64,000 nucleotides of DNA from Rhipidocladum racemiflorum (lineage: Eukaryota > Streptophyta > Magnoliopsida > Poales > Poaceae), in the NCBI GenBank assembly GCA_036346355.1, contig JAYEVF010000033.1, forward strand, positions 496,001 to 560,000, written 5' to 3'. Positions 44,929-55,630 of this stretch are shown here, piece after piece (the first letter of the stretch is position 1; the number at the start of each line of letters is the position of its first letter). The notes below the pieces were generated by a model. It was not told the DNA's origin and did not search any database. It saw nothing but the letters and a program-made list of their open reading frames with translations. The position numbers and the translations under genes were made by a program.

Positions 44929-45742
44929 CTGTTTAAGAACATACAAAAGTTACTGAATAACGACATACAAAGGTTAAAAAAGCATTTAGAATATATGACA
45001 CTGCCACCAATTTATGTAAGCTTCTTTGACCACAATAGAATATCTAATTAATGATCTTACAAAGTTTCAAGCTCAAATTATCAAACATTAACCAATCATG
45101 AATCAAAAATCAATTATCATGTGATTCCTGGTTTCCTGTCATCCAACAAAAATGGCATCAAGGGAACTTAGTATTTTTGTTTCTCAAGATTGGGGAGAAG
45201 AAGCTACCTCAAGCAGTCTTGCTGATCGAAGACGGTGACGCAGACACGGATTCGAGCAGCGGTCTGGGCCAGGGACGGCCGGACGGGGGCGGCGGCCGAC
45301 GAGCGGGCCGTGCGGCGGTGCCTCACTGCCTCGGCGGCTCGGCGTCTCCAGTCTTCCAGCAGGCAGCACCGCAGCAGCCGGACGGCGGGCGGGCGGGCGG
45401 GGGCGGTGGCCGACGGGCAGGCGTGCCGACGATGCCGCCGTGGGATGAGGGGCCCGAGCGGCGGCCGGTGGGCGGGGACAGGGCTGTCAGGGGTGGCGGC
45501 CGGCGGGCGGGCTGGAGCGGCCGGCGGGCGGGCGGGAGCGGCCGGCGGCGGCGTGAGGCTCGGGCGTGGCCTTCGTGGGGATGGGGACGGAGCTGAATGC
45601 CCAATGGCTAGGGTTGGCTGGCCGAAACATTGTCAAGCCGGCTGGGCGCCTGGCCAGTGGGCCAGAATGGAAGTGACTTCGGACTTAGGCTCACAGGTTC
45701 AAAGCCTATCTCCGCCCCTGGTGCAAAGGAGGGGGATCTTAC
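44929..45742. other. End of segment C; GC-rich stretch and hAT-family end
   Basis: 45190-45600 is GC-rich and matches 29960-30345. At 45707-45720 CTCCGCCCCTG looks like the right end of the hAT family of 46060-46917, but its partner and an 8-bp duplication were not found. Confidence 0.35.
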
Positions 45743-45845
45743 GAGGCAACAGAGAGGGAGCGGTTCCACGCAAGGGAGTGGAACTCACCGGCGAAGACAC
45801 GGAGGGCAGCGGCGGAGTGGGCGTGAGCATGAAAGACGATGGGAG
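45743..45845 (-). pseudogene. Unidentified exon-like stretch, copy 2
   Basis: Minus strand reads HAHAHSAAALRVFAGEFHSL and AWNRSLSV, with GTAAG at the exon end (45738-45742). See copy 1 at 34057-34175. The frame is open here. Confidence 0.4.
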
Positions 45846-45993
45846 CACGGGGCTCTTCTGTGACAACAAACTGGCCCTGGTTCTCTCTTTGATTTGCACG
45901 GCAATACGAGACATAGATAGAGAATGATCGAACCTGTCAGTTATCATTGTGGCCAGCCACCAGTCAGAGGCAGTGTAGAGGAGGGGATCTTAC

Positions 45994-46990
45994 GAGGACG
46001 TCGAGCTCGACGACGAAGAGGGAGCGGTCCCACGCAAGGGAGTGGAAATTGGTGGCAACCAGTGGTGGAGCCAGCCTCGGGCCCAAAGCTAACCTGCAAT
46101 AGCTTACGCCAAATACTACCCACACCGAGGTACAATAAAAACACTATACAAATGCTCAATTAAAAATAAATTTAAATTTCATGCTTAATTATATAACAAA
46201 ATATATAAAATATGTCAAAAACAACATAACGTAGTGGAACAGTATAAAAATTAATACCTAACCGCTGAAGGTTTGGTGCATCCGAGTCATCAAGAATAGT
46301 ACAAGAACCTAAACCTGTAAAAATGAAATTTTATATGTAAATTAGAGACTGTTGGATCTTTTATAATCCAATTATACCAAGTAGATATAATCAATTAAAC
46401 CAAGAAAAACAATGATCATTGAGCAGTGCCATGAAGTATTGATGGCTTTATCAAATAGTTAATCTTATATGAAGTCATGACGTCATATAATTGAATGTTT
46501 GCTTGCATATGGCAGCATGTGGATCTTAAAATTTTTCTTGCTTGAGTGACGAAATTATCACCATTCAAATTGAGTCCAATCAATCAATCATGAAATGTAT
46601 GAGGTTGCGAGGGCGGTTGCCGACAAGCGGCGCCAGTGAAGCGCGCCGGCGACGAGGCGGCGATGGGCGGCGGCGTCGTCGTCGGCAGCCTGGTAGAGTG
46701 GCAGGGACAGCTCACAGCGTCGAATGCTAGGCTTCCTAGCTTCCTCTTGCGGTTTTGCTTGGCAAGCTGGCTGCTAGGTGTGAAGCCGGCAGGCTAGGCT
46801 AGTGGGCCGACCGGAAGAGGCCTCGGGCCCAATTAAAAATTACTAGTATTTTGAATTGTTATTTGGGCTAGGCCTCGGGCCCAGGCCCCAGTGGCCCGAG
46901 GCCCAGCTTCGCCCCTGGTGGCAACGACGCGGAGGGCAGCGGTGGAGTTGGCGTGAGCGTGGCAGACGATGGGGCGCTTAGGTGGAGACT
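45994..46990 (-). pseudogene. Unidentified exon-like stretch, copy 3, split by a hAT element
   Basis: Joining 46990-46926 to 46059-45994 gives RPIVCHAHANSTAALRVVAT, then NFHSLAWDRSLFVVELDVL and the donor GTAAGATCC. The 858-bp hAT element interrupts it at GTGGCAAC. This is the cleanest copy of the exon. The protein family is unknown to me. Confidence 0.45.
46060..46917. mobile_element. hAT nonautonomous element, 858 bp
   Basis: CAGTGGTGGAGCCAGCCTCG and, inverted, CAGGGGCGAAGCTGGGCCTC are the ends; an exact GTGGCAAC duplication flanks them (46052-46059, 46918-46925). The interior is AT-rich at the left and GC-rich at 46600-46720. No transposase is present. Confidence 0.9.
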
Positions 46991-47273
46991 TGGGAGCACG
47001 GGGCTCTTCCCCATGCCCCCCCCTCTCGCGTGCAAAACCCCCTGCTCCAGTCTTTAAACTTCCATGCCGATGTGATGCAATTTTCTCGTACAATCTACAG
47101 GAGCGGTCGGCTCACTCTACTAGTCTACCTAAGTTCTTGGGGGATTTGCTCGAACCCTATATACTTGTGCTTGCTTGTGGCTATAGGAAGGAGATTGATG
47201 CCGCAGGGTCAATAAGGTGCATGGCTGAAGCTGACGCTTACATATATAAAATCAATTCCAACCTCTTTTCTTT
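46926..47273. repeat. Segment F: inverted copy of the DIM1-like block, first part
   Basis: 47025-47273 is the reverse complement of 43540-43830 (CTTTAAACTTCCATGCCGAT .. TAGTCTACCTAAGTTCTTGG .. CCTGCGGCAAT-like .. TCCAACCTCTTTTCTT). It stops where the CACTA-like fragment begins and resumes at 59707. Confidence 0.85.
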
Positions 47274-47594
47274 CACTACAAGAATTCAGTTTTGGGGCGA
47301 GTGTGAAAATACCTAACCGAGTGCACACTCGTAGTATATGGCATCTATACCGAGTGTACTCTATTCCGAGTGTGCTCTCGCAATATATGGCATCTATACC
47401 GAGAGGGCACTCGTATTATAACGGTGTTGTCCACGTAGGTCTTATTATTGCGAGGGCACACTCGGTATAGATGCCATGTCAGCAGAGTAATACCGAGAGG
47501 GCACTCGGGGTAACATTAGAACGAGAGTGCACTCGGAGTACAAGAGAAAAAAATATGCCGAGAGGGCACTCGGTCAAGTTTTAGAACGAGTGGG
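47274..47594. mobile_element. CACTA-like element, left part
   Basis: CACTACAAGAATTCAG at 47274 is a typical CACTA terminus and is followed by many CCGAGTGC/CGAGAGGGCACTCGG subterminal words, partly inverted to each other. It is split at 47594 by the copia element. Confidence 0.75.
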
Positions 47595-47934
47595 TGAAAG
47601 TGCATCTAGGCCCCTCAATTTGTTTTGGTGATTAATGATGACACAATTAAAGAGATCTAATGTTTTATCCAAGAATACTGCAGAGATCGAGATCATATCG
47701 AGCCTGGAATGACATTGGACGCCCCTATGACTACTTAAAAGCAAAAGGACGGCATCAAGACCAAAGTTGTAATCTTTTATTTATTTGTGTCTTAAGGATA
47801 TCCGTACTATTAAGAGGGTATGACGAGAAATCGACTTTAGGATGTGCATGTGCTCAACATCAAAAGCTGCATCTCTAATTAGCACTCCTACATTTGGTTT
47901 TGAAAAGTTTCAAATTGAAACCGAACTGGGTAAC

Positions 47935-48120
47935 CCGGAGTCTCCGGATTCCAGTCCGGAGTATCCGGATTCAATCCGGAGTATCCGGACATTTTGTCCG
48001 AGTCTCCGGTTGGACCTCTCGTTGCTTTTGGTTCCAAATTTGGTCCGAGTATCCGGACAATTGGTCCGGAGTCTCCGGATAACCCGGAGTCTCCGGGTTA
48101 TTTGTCCGGACACTCCGGTC
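47935..48120. repeat. CCGGAGTCTCCGG palindrome array, LTR copy
   Basis: About a dozen variants in 186 bp: CCGGAGTCTCCGG, CCGGAGTATCCGG, CCGGACATTTTGTCCGG, CCGGACAATTGGTCCGG. Each is a 6-7 bp inverted repeat with a short centre. The array ends about 40 bp before the TATA-like box. Confidence 0.9.
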
Positions 48121-48159
48121 TGTTCAAAAACGGGAGTAACGGCTAGTTTTCAAAAAGGG

Positions 48160-48167
48160 TATTTAAA
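48160..48167 (+). promoter_or_regulatory. Putative LTR TATA box
   Basis: TATTTAAA followed by GCCTCCACTCCACTCC in both LTRs (second copy near 58200). It is the best candidate for the core promoter of genomic RNA. Confidence 0.5.
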
Positions 48168-49003
48168 GCCTCCACTCCACTCCAACGGCTAGAATCTCTA
48201 TTGAGCTCATTCATAGCAGCATTCAAGCCATTCCTAACCATCTCTAAGCATTCAATAGAGCCCCCACTTCCTCCCACCAATTAATTTGGTTGTTGATTCT
48301 TTTGGTGAGGAGAGGAAGAAGCAAAGTGCTAAGTGCATTCATTTCAAGTTGTTGAGCACTAGTTCATCCTCCAAGCGATTCTTCGTGGTGCTATTTCTCT
48401 TGGAGGTTGAAGGTCTCCTAGACGGCTAGGAGTCACCGGGAGCTACCAACTTGTGTGGTGAGCCCCGGTCGTTTGTGAGGGCGAGTCTCGCCTCCGAAAG
48501 GAAAGAGACAAGAAGTGAAGCCGGCGAGTGCATTTGTGCAACACCGGGAGGAAAGCGGGTTGAAAGAGACCCCGGCTCAAGTGTGACCGAGCCACCTCAA
48601 CGGAGACGTAGGATTCCCTTCAAGAATCCGAACTTCGGTGAAAAATCGCGTCTCTCGCTCTCTCTTTTACTTCCTAGTCTTGCTTATTTTGGATTTGAAT
48701 TTGTAAAGTTAGATCTAGCTCTTTGCTTAGCTTTACTTCAAATCCTGTCTAGCAATTGTTCTAGGTTGTTCTTGCTTTCTATTTCTAGTAGTTTATTGTG
48801 CTTGCTAGAGTAGTTTTATTGCGCTCCCGAGCTAGCCATCCCGGAGAGTCCGGATTCAATACCGGACACTCCGGACAAGCCGGAGTATCCGGACCAAAAC
48901 CCGGAGACTCCGGGTTGACCATTTCGGCTTGATTTTATTCATTGTGTAATTTTTAATCCGCCTATTCACCCCCCCTCGAGGCGCCAACGTTGGGCCTTTC
49001 AAT

Positions 49004-49016
49004 TGGTATCAGAGCC
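49004..49016 (+). other. Primer binding site, tRNA-iMet
   Basis: TGGTATCAGAGCC lies two bases after the LTR end and is complementary to the initiator-Met tRNA 3' end. Confidence 0.93.
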
Positions 49017-49057
49017 AAATCTCCTTTATTTTGGCTTAACCGCTTGGAGAATCAAAG

Positions 49058-51300
49058 ATGTCGGAAATAGAGAAGGTTCACCAAACCCATGGCCAAGAGA
49101 AAGCCTCGGGTTCGGTATAGGTGTTGCAATTCCTTTAGATTATTCCTCTTTTGGAGTCTCAAACTCCTCATCCTATGTCTCCGCTTTCGTCCTGGCCGAG
49201 CGCCTCACTTCGATGGCACTCGATATGCGGCATGGAAACATAAGATGAAGATGCATTTGAGATCACTTCATCCGTGTATTTGGAAGATTGTTGAAACAGG
49301 TTTCAAGCCCGCAAACCCCAACAATCTCACCTCCGAAGAAGACAAAGCTCAACACTTCAATGACTTGGTCGTCAATGCCTTGTTCAATGCATTGAGCGAC
49401 TCCGAGTTCAACCGGGTCGATGGCCTTGACAATGCCAAGGACATTTGGGAGAGATTGATGATATCTCATGAAGGTGTGTCAACTGTCCGTGAATCTAAGA
49501 TAGAGCTCATCATTGGAGAATTGAGCCGATTCACGTTAGAAGAAGGAGAATCCTACACCAAAATGTTTGATCGCTTGATGGTGCTAGTAAATCAAGCTAA
49601 AGGACTTGGAAGCACCGAGCTCACCGACAAAGCAATTGTCAAGATCATCCTTAGAGTGATCACCCCCACCAACCGCAACCTCGTGCAACTCATCCGCTGA
49701 CCGCCAAACTTGATACACTCACTCCTCATGACGTGATTGGCCGGTTGATGACGGATGAAATGATGGTTAAGGAAGCGGAAGTGGTGGAGGAGCTCAAGTC
49801 CGGCAAGAAGAAGGGTGTAGCCTTGAAGGCCGTCAAGGTTGCACAAGAAGCCGAAGAGAGCTCAAGCGATGAAGAAGAGTCGAGCGGCCCCTTGACAAAT
49901 GAAGATATGGCCTTGCTCGTAAGAAGATTCAACAAGTTCTTGAAGAAGAAGGGCTACAAGCCGGGTAGTCACTCCAAGAGCTATGGCAACAAGTCAAGAG
50001 GGCGTCACTCCTCAAGAAAGTGCTATGAGTGTGGGGAACCCGATCATTTCATTGCCGAGTGCCCACACAAAGAAAAGAAGGAAGAAAAGCCCTATAAGAA
50101 AGACAAGTTCAAGAAGAAGGACAAAGACAAGAACAAAAAATACAAGGGCAAAGGTCATGCATACATCGGCAAGGAGTGGAACTCCGAGTCCGAGTCCGAG
50201 TCCGATTCCAACTCCGACAATGAAGATGGACTTGCCACCGTCGCCATTGCCACTCCACCGACAAAGTCAAAGAGTCTCTTTGACAACTTAAGCGACGGCA
50301 AAGGAGATGCTCCAATTTGCCTCATGGCAAAGGGGCACAAGGTATCATCTAAGAGCTCCACTCTTTCTATTGTTGATTATGGCTTAGATGATTGTGATGA
50401 TGCTAGTGATGATGAGGAAGTAGCATTTAAGTCTATGAATGATTTTGATATTGAGAAACTAGACTTGCTACTTAAAGACATTGAAAAATTGAAGGAAGTG
50501 GTTGAACAAAAGGAGGCTATTCTTGAGGCTCAAGAGGATCTCCTTATTTTTGAAAAGGAGAAGAATATTGAGCTAGAGAAGAGCCTAGCTTTTGAAAGAA
50601 AAAGGAATGAGGACTTAGTCAAAAATTCAAATTTGACTAAGAGTGAAGTGGTTAGTCTTGAGATCACCAATGCTTCACTCGTAGAGCAACTTGCTCAAGC
50701 AATGGATGCTTGCAAAGCTCTTGAAGTGAAGCTTGTTGATCTCTCGAATAACGCTTCCACCTCAATTAACAACTCCAATGTTTCAATGCCCTCAACTAGC
50801 AATGGATGCGCTAGATGTTATAATGTTGATGTTGCTACTTGTGCTACTAACCGTGAGACTTTGAAAGTCTTGGCTCATGAGAATGAGAAGCTTAAGGTGA
50901 TGCTTGAAGATGGACTTCAAAAGTCCTACAAGGCAAGCAAGGGTTTAGAGGAGTATCTCGGTAAGCGCCAAGGTAATCCTAAGAGGCAAGGGCTTGGGTA
51001 TGTTCCGCCAAAGGGCAAAAATAGCAACATTGTTGTTGCTCCTTTAAGCAAGCCCATTCACTTTGTAAAAGGCGAAGGAACATCCAAGCACAAAGCTCAC
51101 TCCGAGTTCTTTGCTTCTTATGTGCTTAAAAGGACTAACCTCGGTCGTGTAGTTGCTTATCATGTTGGGCGAAGCCGAAGAATGCTCCTTGTGTTCGTTC
51201 TATTTGGGTCCCCAAATCGCTTGTTACTAACGTGCGTGGACCTAACCAAGTTTGGGTACCAAAGAGCAAAAACTAAATATGTTTTTGTAGGCCTATATCT
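49058..51300 (+). pseudogene. copia gag (UBN2 type with CCHC zinc knuckle), frameshifted
   Basis: ATG 49058 reads MSEIEKVHQTHGQEKASGSV and meets a stop. The capsid part lies in another frame (49190-49700: YAAWKHKMKMHLRSLHP, SKIELIIGELSRF, MFDRLMVLVNQAK). After a shift near 49699 it continues for about 500 codons from 49705: DVIGRLMTDEMMVKEAE, a basic region, the zinc knuckle CYECGEPDHFIAEC (50021-50062, CX2CX4HX4C), Ser/Glu-rich tracts and a long coiled-coil region (about 50440-50960). The frame is lost again near 51160, before the protease. The family forms the virus-like particle that packages element RNA. Confidence 0.88.
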
Positions 51301-54300
51301 CCGGTGGAACAAGTTGGATTTTGGATAGCGGATGTACGCACCACATGACCGGAGAAAAGGCAATGTTCGCACACTTGGACGCAAATGGATCAAATAGTGA
51401 AAGCATTGTCTTTGGAGACAATGGAAAAGGAGAAGTAATTGGATTGGGTAAAATTTCTATCTCAAGCAATTTTCAATTAAATAATGTTTTGCTTGTTGAG
51501 TCATTAAGTTACAATTTATTGTCCGTTGCACAATTATGTGAAGCGGGCTATAATTGTTTGTTTAATGAAAAGGGTGTGGATGTCATTAAGAGGCTTGATG
51601 GTTCAATAGCCTTTAAAGGACGTTTGAAGGGTAAGCTCTATCTCGTAGACTTCAATACGGATAGGCTTAATCTTGAAACGTGCTTAATGGCTAAATCTAG
51701 CATGGGTTGGCTATGGCATCGCCGACTAGCCCATGTTGGTATGAGGAATCTTCACAAACTCGTTAAAGGCAACCACATTCTAGGACTAACCAATGTTGTC
51801 TTTGAGAAAGACAGGATTTGTAGCGCTTGTCAAGCCGGCAAGCAAGTTGGTGCCTCCCATCCCGCCAAGAATGTAATGACGACCACAAGACCGTTGGAAA
51901 TGCTACATATGGATCTTTTGGTCCTGGCCGCCTACATAAGCATCGGGAAGTAAGTATGGTTTAGTCATTGTTGATGATTTTTCTCGATTCACTTGGGTGT
52001 TCTTTTTGCATGACAAAGGAGAAGTCCAAGTGACATTGAAGAAATTCATGAGAAGAGCTCAAAACGAGTTTGAAGTAAAGATCAAGAGAATTCGGAGCGA
52101 CAACGGCACCGAGTTCAAGAATATTGGCGTGGAGGAGTTTCTTGATGAGGAAGGAATCAAGCATGAATTCTCGGCTCCCTATTCTCCACAACAAAATGGG
52201 GTAGCCGAGAGGAAGAATCGAACCCTCATCGAGATGGCGCGGACGATGATTGACGAGTACAAGGTTTCCGATAGCTTTTGGGCGGAAGCCATCAATACCG
52301 CATGCCACAGCTCCAACCGCCTCTACCTTCACAAGATCTTGAAGAAGACGGCGTACGAGTTGCTCACCGGGAAGAAACCAAATGTCTCCTACTTTCGAGT
52401 CTTTGGGAGTAAATGCTATATCCTTAACAAAAAGGCTAAGTCATCTAAATTCGCTCCTAAAGTAGATGAAGGTTTTTTACTTGGTTATGGAACAAATGCT
52501 TACGCGTACCGAGTTTTCAACAATACCACCGGTGTCGTTGAAATCTCGCGTGACGTGACATTTGATGAGACTAATGGTTCTCAAGTAGAACAAGTTGATC
52601 GTGTTGTGATTGACAGGGAAGAACCTCCTTGTGAAGCTATCAAGAAAATGGCAATCGGGGAGGTAAGACCTCAAAATTTGGAATCTCACCCGAGCACCCC
52701 AACCCGGAGTCTCCTACCGAACCCGGAGTGTCCGGACTGGTCCGGAGTCTCCGAGTCAAATACCGGAGTCTCCGGATGGGTCAGGCTCGGGCGATATTCA
52801 CTCCTTGTCCAAGCAGGCTCAAGATGGTTCTAATGCCACACAAGATGATGAAGGCCCTATTCAAGCCTTGGACTCAACCGTACCTCATCCGAGAGTTCAT
52901 CAAAGCATTCAAAGAGATCATCCAGTCGACAACATACTTGGAGACATCAACAAGGGAGTATCCACTGATCTCGAGTTGCAAATTTTTGTGAATTTTACTG
53001 CTCGCTTCCTCTCTTGAACCTCTTAAAGTAGACGGCGCTTGAAGACCTGTGATTGGGTGATGGCTATGCAAGAGGAACCGAACAACTTCAAGCGCAATCA
53101 AGTCTGGGAGCTTGTCAAAGACCCAAGCAAAACGTCATCGGCACTAAGTGGGTCTTCCGAAACAAGCAAGATGAAAACGGATCGTGACAAGGAACAAAGC
53201 TCGCTTGGTTGCTCAAGGGTACACTCAAATCGAAGGTTTGGATTTCGATGAAACATATGCTCCAAAGAGCTAGGCTTGAATCTATTAGAATATTACTTGC
53301 CTTTGCTACTCACCATGATTTCAAGCTGTATCAAATGGACGTGAAAAGCGCCTTTCTAAATGGACCACTCTCCGAGATGGTCTACGTTGAGCAACCACCC
53401 AGATTTGAAGATCCAAGACATCCGAACCACGTTTACTACCTTCACAAGGCACTTTATGGACTTAAGCAAGCTCCAAGGGCATGGTTCGAGTGTCTACGAG
53501 ACTTTCTTCTGGAACAAGGTTTTGTAGTCGGAAAGGCCGACCCTACTCTCTTTACTAAGCATATTGATAATGATTTATTTGTGTGCCAAATATATGTCGA
53601 TGACATTATATTTGGATCTACTAATGAACATTTGTGTAAAGAGTTTAGCAAGATAATGACCAAAAGGTTTGAGATGTCCATGATGGGTGAGTTGAAGTTC
53701 TTCCTCGGATTTCAAGTCAAACAACTCAAGGAAGGAACTTTCATTTGTCAAACCAAGTACATCAAGGACATGCTCAAGAAGTTCGGAATGGAGGACGCCA
53801 AGCCTATAAAGACGCCTATGCAGGCCAACGGGCATCTAGACCTCGACAAAGAAGGTAAACCGGTCATCCAAAAGGTATATCGCTCGATGATCGGCTCTCT
53901 CCTTTATCTTTGTGCATCTAGGCCCGATATCATGCTTAACGTTTGTATGTGTGCACGGTTTCAAGCCGCTCCAAAAGAGTGCCACATGGTGGCCGTTAAG
54001 AGAATCTTGAGATACTTAGTGCACACCCCTCATTTCGGACTTTGGTATCCGAAAGGATCCTCCTTTGAACTTATTGGCTATTCCGATGCGGATTATGCCG
54101 GTTGCAAAGTGGATAGGAAGAGTACCTCGGGGACCTGCCAATTCTTGGGTAGGTCCCTAGTCTCGTGGTCTTCCAAGAAACAAAATTCCGTAGCCTTATC
54201 CACCGGCCGAATACATAGTCACCGGGAGTTGTTGTGCCCAATTACTATGGATGAGACAAACCTTGAGTGATTATGGCCTATACTACAAAAGTGTTCCACG

Positions 54301-54542
54301 TTTGTGTGACAAATGAGAGTGCCATAAAGAATGCCAACAATCCTGTCCAACACTCCCGAACAAAACACATTGATATTCGCCATCATTTCCTAAGAGACCA
54401 CGCAACTAAAGGCGAAATTGATATCCAACATGTGAGTACAAATGATCAATTAGCCGATATTTTTACCAAGCCCCTTGACGAGAAAAGGTTCTGTGAATTG
54501 AGAAGTGGACTAAATATCTTAGATTCTCGTAACGTGGCTTGA
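51300..54542 (+). pseudogene. copia pol (protease, integrase, RT, RNase H), frameshifted
   Basis: Protease: WILDSGCTHHMTGEKAMFAH (active-site DSG near 51323). Integrase: the WLWHRRLAHVGM..CSACQAGK zinc region near 51710-51845, then catalytic residues in LHMDLL, IRSDNGTEF (52090) and GVAERKNRTL (52200). RT: LYQMDVKSAFLNGPL, ALYGLKQAPRAWFE and catalytic YVDD (53593-53604). RNase H: YSDADYAGCKVDRKSTSGTC, with the end KHIDIRHHFLRD..DQLADIFTKPL stopping at 54542. Frame changes fall near 51920, 52790-53210 (integrase-RT linker and RT start are damaged) and 54200 (RNase H). Without these it would be a normal Pseudoviridae-type pol. Confidence 0.92.
52683..52790. repeat. CCGGAGTCTCCGG words inside the integrase-RT linker
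   Basis: CCCGGAGTCTCC, CCCGGAGTGTCCGG, TCCGGAGTCTCC and CCGGAGTCTCCGG occur here in sequence that should be coding, read as NPECPDWSGVSESNTGVSGW. They are the same words as in the LTR and the 3' spacer. Confidence 0.85.
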
Positions 54543-55630
54543 CATGTGCTCACATATTGTTTGTTGAATGAAAAATTATTTTCAAAACCTTATTCATCTT
54601 TTTCTTTGAATTTATCCAATGTTGTTGGCTATTGATCCTCTGATCTCGTCATTGATATGTGACCATGGCTTGTTTGCTTTATTGTTCGCTGGTCATATAT
54701 CAAGTTGACATCCTAGGAATCTTTCTCCCTCTTGCTCCGCCAAATTCCTTGAGCTATCCTTCAATTTGTCAATTTCCTAACCGAGCTGGGCAACCCGGAC
54801 TGTCCGGTATTTAATCCGGAATCTCCGGATCATCCGGAGTCTCCGGACTATTTGTCCGGACTCTCCGGGTTGGGCCGGAGTCTCCGGACTGAAAATCCGG
54901 AGTCTCCGGGTTGGGGCGATCGGTTAAACCCCCATATCCCGCGCGGTTTCTTTTTCTTTCTATTCCTTCGTGCGCCTCTCCCTCTCCCGTGCTTCTCTCA
55001 AGGCTAGGGCGTGGTTTCCTCCATCTTCTAGGGATCTTGGACTCCTTCTCGTCCTTGGATTGGAGATCGTGGTAAGGATCCTCTTGCCCTAACCTTTTCT
55101 TTCCGGGTTTGGTTCAAATTTCTCGGTTCTTAGGGTCTCTCCGTGTGCTTCAACTCTCTTAGGGTGCCGATTGACTCGTCGTTGCCCTCAAGATCGAAGA
55201 TTCGTTCTTCCTAACTCACCCGCATTCTTGGTTTCTCAAATCATCTTGAGGTGAGTTCCTCTTTGTGCCCTAATTCCGCGAAATTCCCTTACTAGATTGT
55301 GCCCTAGTCGTTTGTTGTTCATCCTTAAGGCACTCTAGTTTCTTTTCATGCCAATTTGGGGGTTGTCTTCCCCAAATCTCTTGCGCCCGTGCGCATTCTC
55401 TGGCCCATCCGGAGTCTCCGGGTCGTCCGGAGTGTCCGAACATTTTGTCCGGAGTCTCCGGATGCTACCCGGAGTGTCCGGACATTTTGTCCGGAGTCTC
55501 CGGATGCAATCCGGAGTATCCGGACTTTTTGTCCGGACTCTCCGGGTTAGGTGCTTCGGCCAGATTCTAATCTTCGCTGTTTTTCATGTCGCCTCTCGGC
55601 TAATTCTATTCTTTCGCTCTGTCTGGTCAG
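54543..55630 (+). promoter_or_regulatory. Spacer with palindrome arrays and a spliced leader for the third gene
   Basis: 54785-54920 is an array of CCGGAGTCTCCGG-type palindromes. A pyrimidine-rich leader follows from about 54950 (CTTTTTCTTTCTATTCC), with donors GTG/GTAAGG at 55071 and GAG/GTGAGT at 55250. A second array lies at 55405-55550. The acceptor TCTGGTCAG ends at 55630, directly before the ATG of the third ORF. I infer a separate promoter and a leader intron (55251-55630) that holds the second array. Confidence 0.5.

Larger units (their letters stand above)
41425..45680. repeat. Segment C of the duplicated block
   Basis: Colinear with 26214-30423 (segment A), carrying the same DIM1-like exons, MITE and SDR exon. 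The copies differ by substitutions and small gaps, for example a 40-bp gap near 43370, and C keeps splice signals that A has lost. Confidence 0.87.
47595..49001 (+). repeat. 5' LTR of the copia element, 1407 bp
   Basis: Begins TGAAAGTGCATCTAGGCCCC and ends GGGCCTTTCA. Contains a palindrome array (47935-48120), a TATA-like TATTTAAA 40 bp later (48160-48167) and a second short array near the 3' end (48836-48920). Confidence 0.93.

Noticed and set aside
24690..47273. Helitron as carrier of the gene fragments
   Set aside because: No 5' TC end paired with a 3' hairpin plus CTRR was found by eye at the block borders; kept only as a hypothesis to test.
47935..48120. CCGGAGTCTCCGG array as a CRISPR-like array
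   Set aside because: Units are short, variable palindromes without unique spacers of constant length, in an LTR of a plant retrotransposon.
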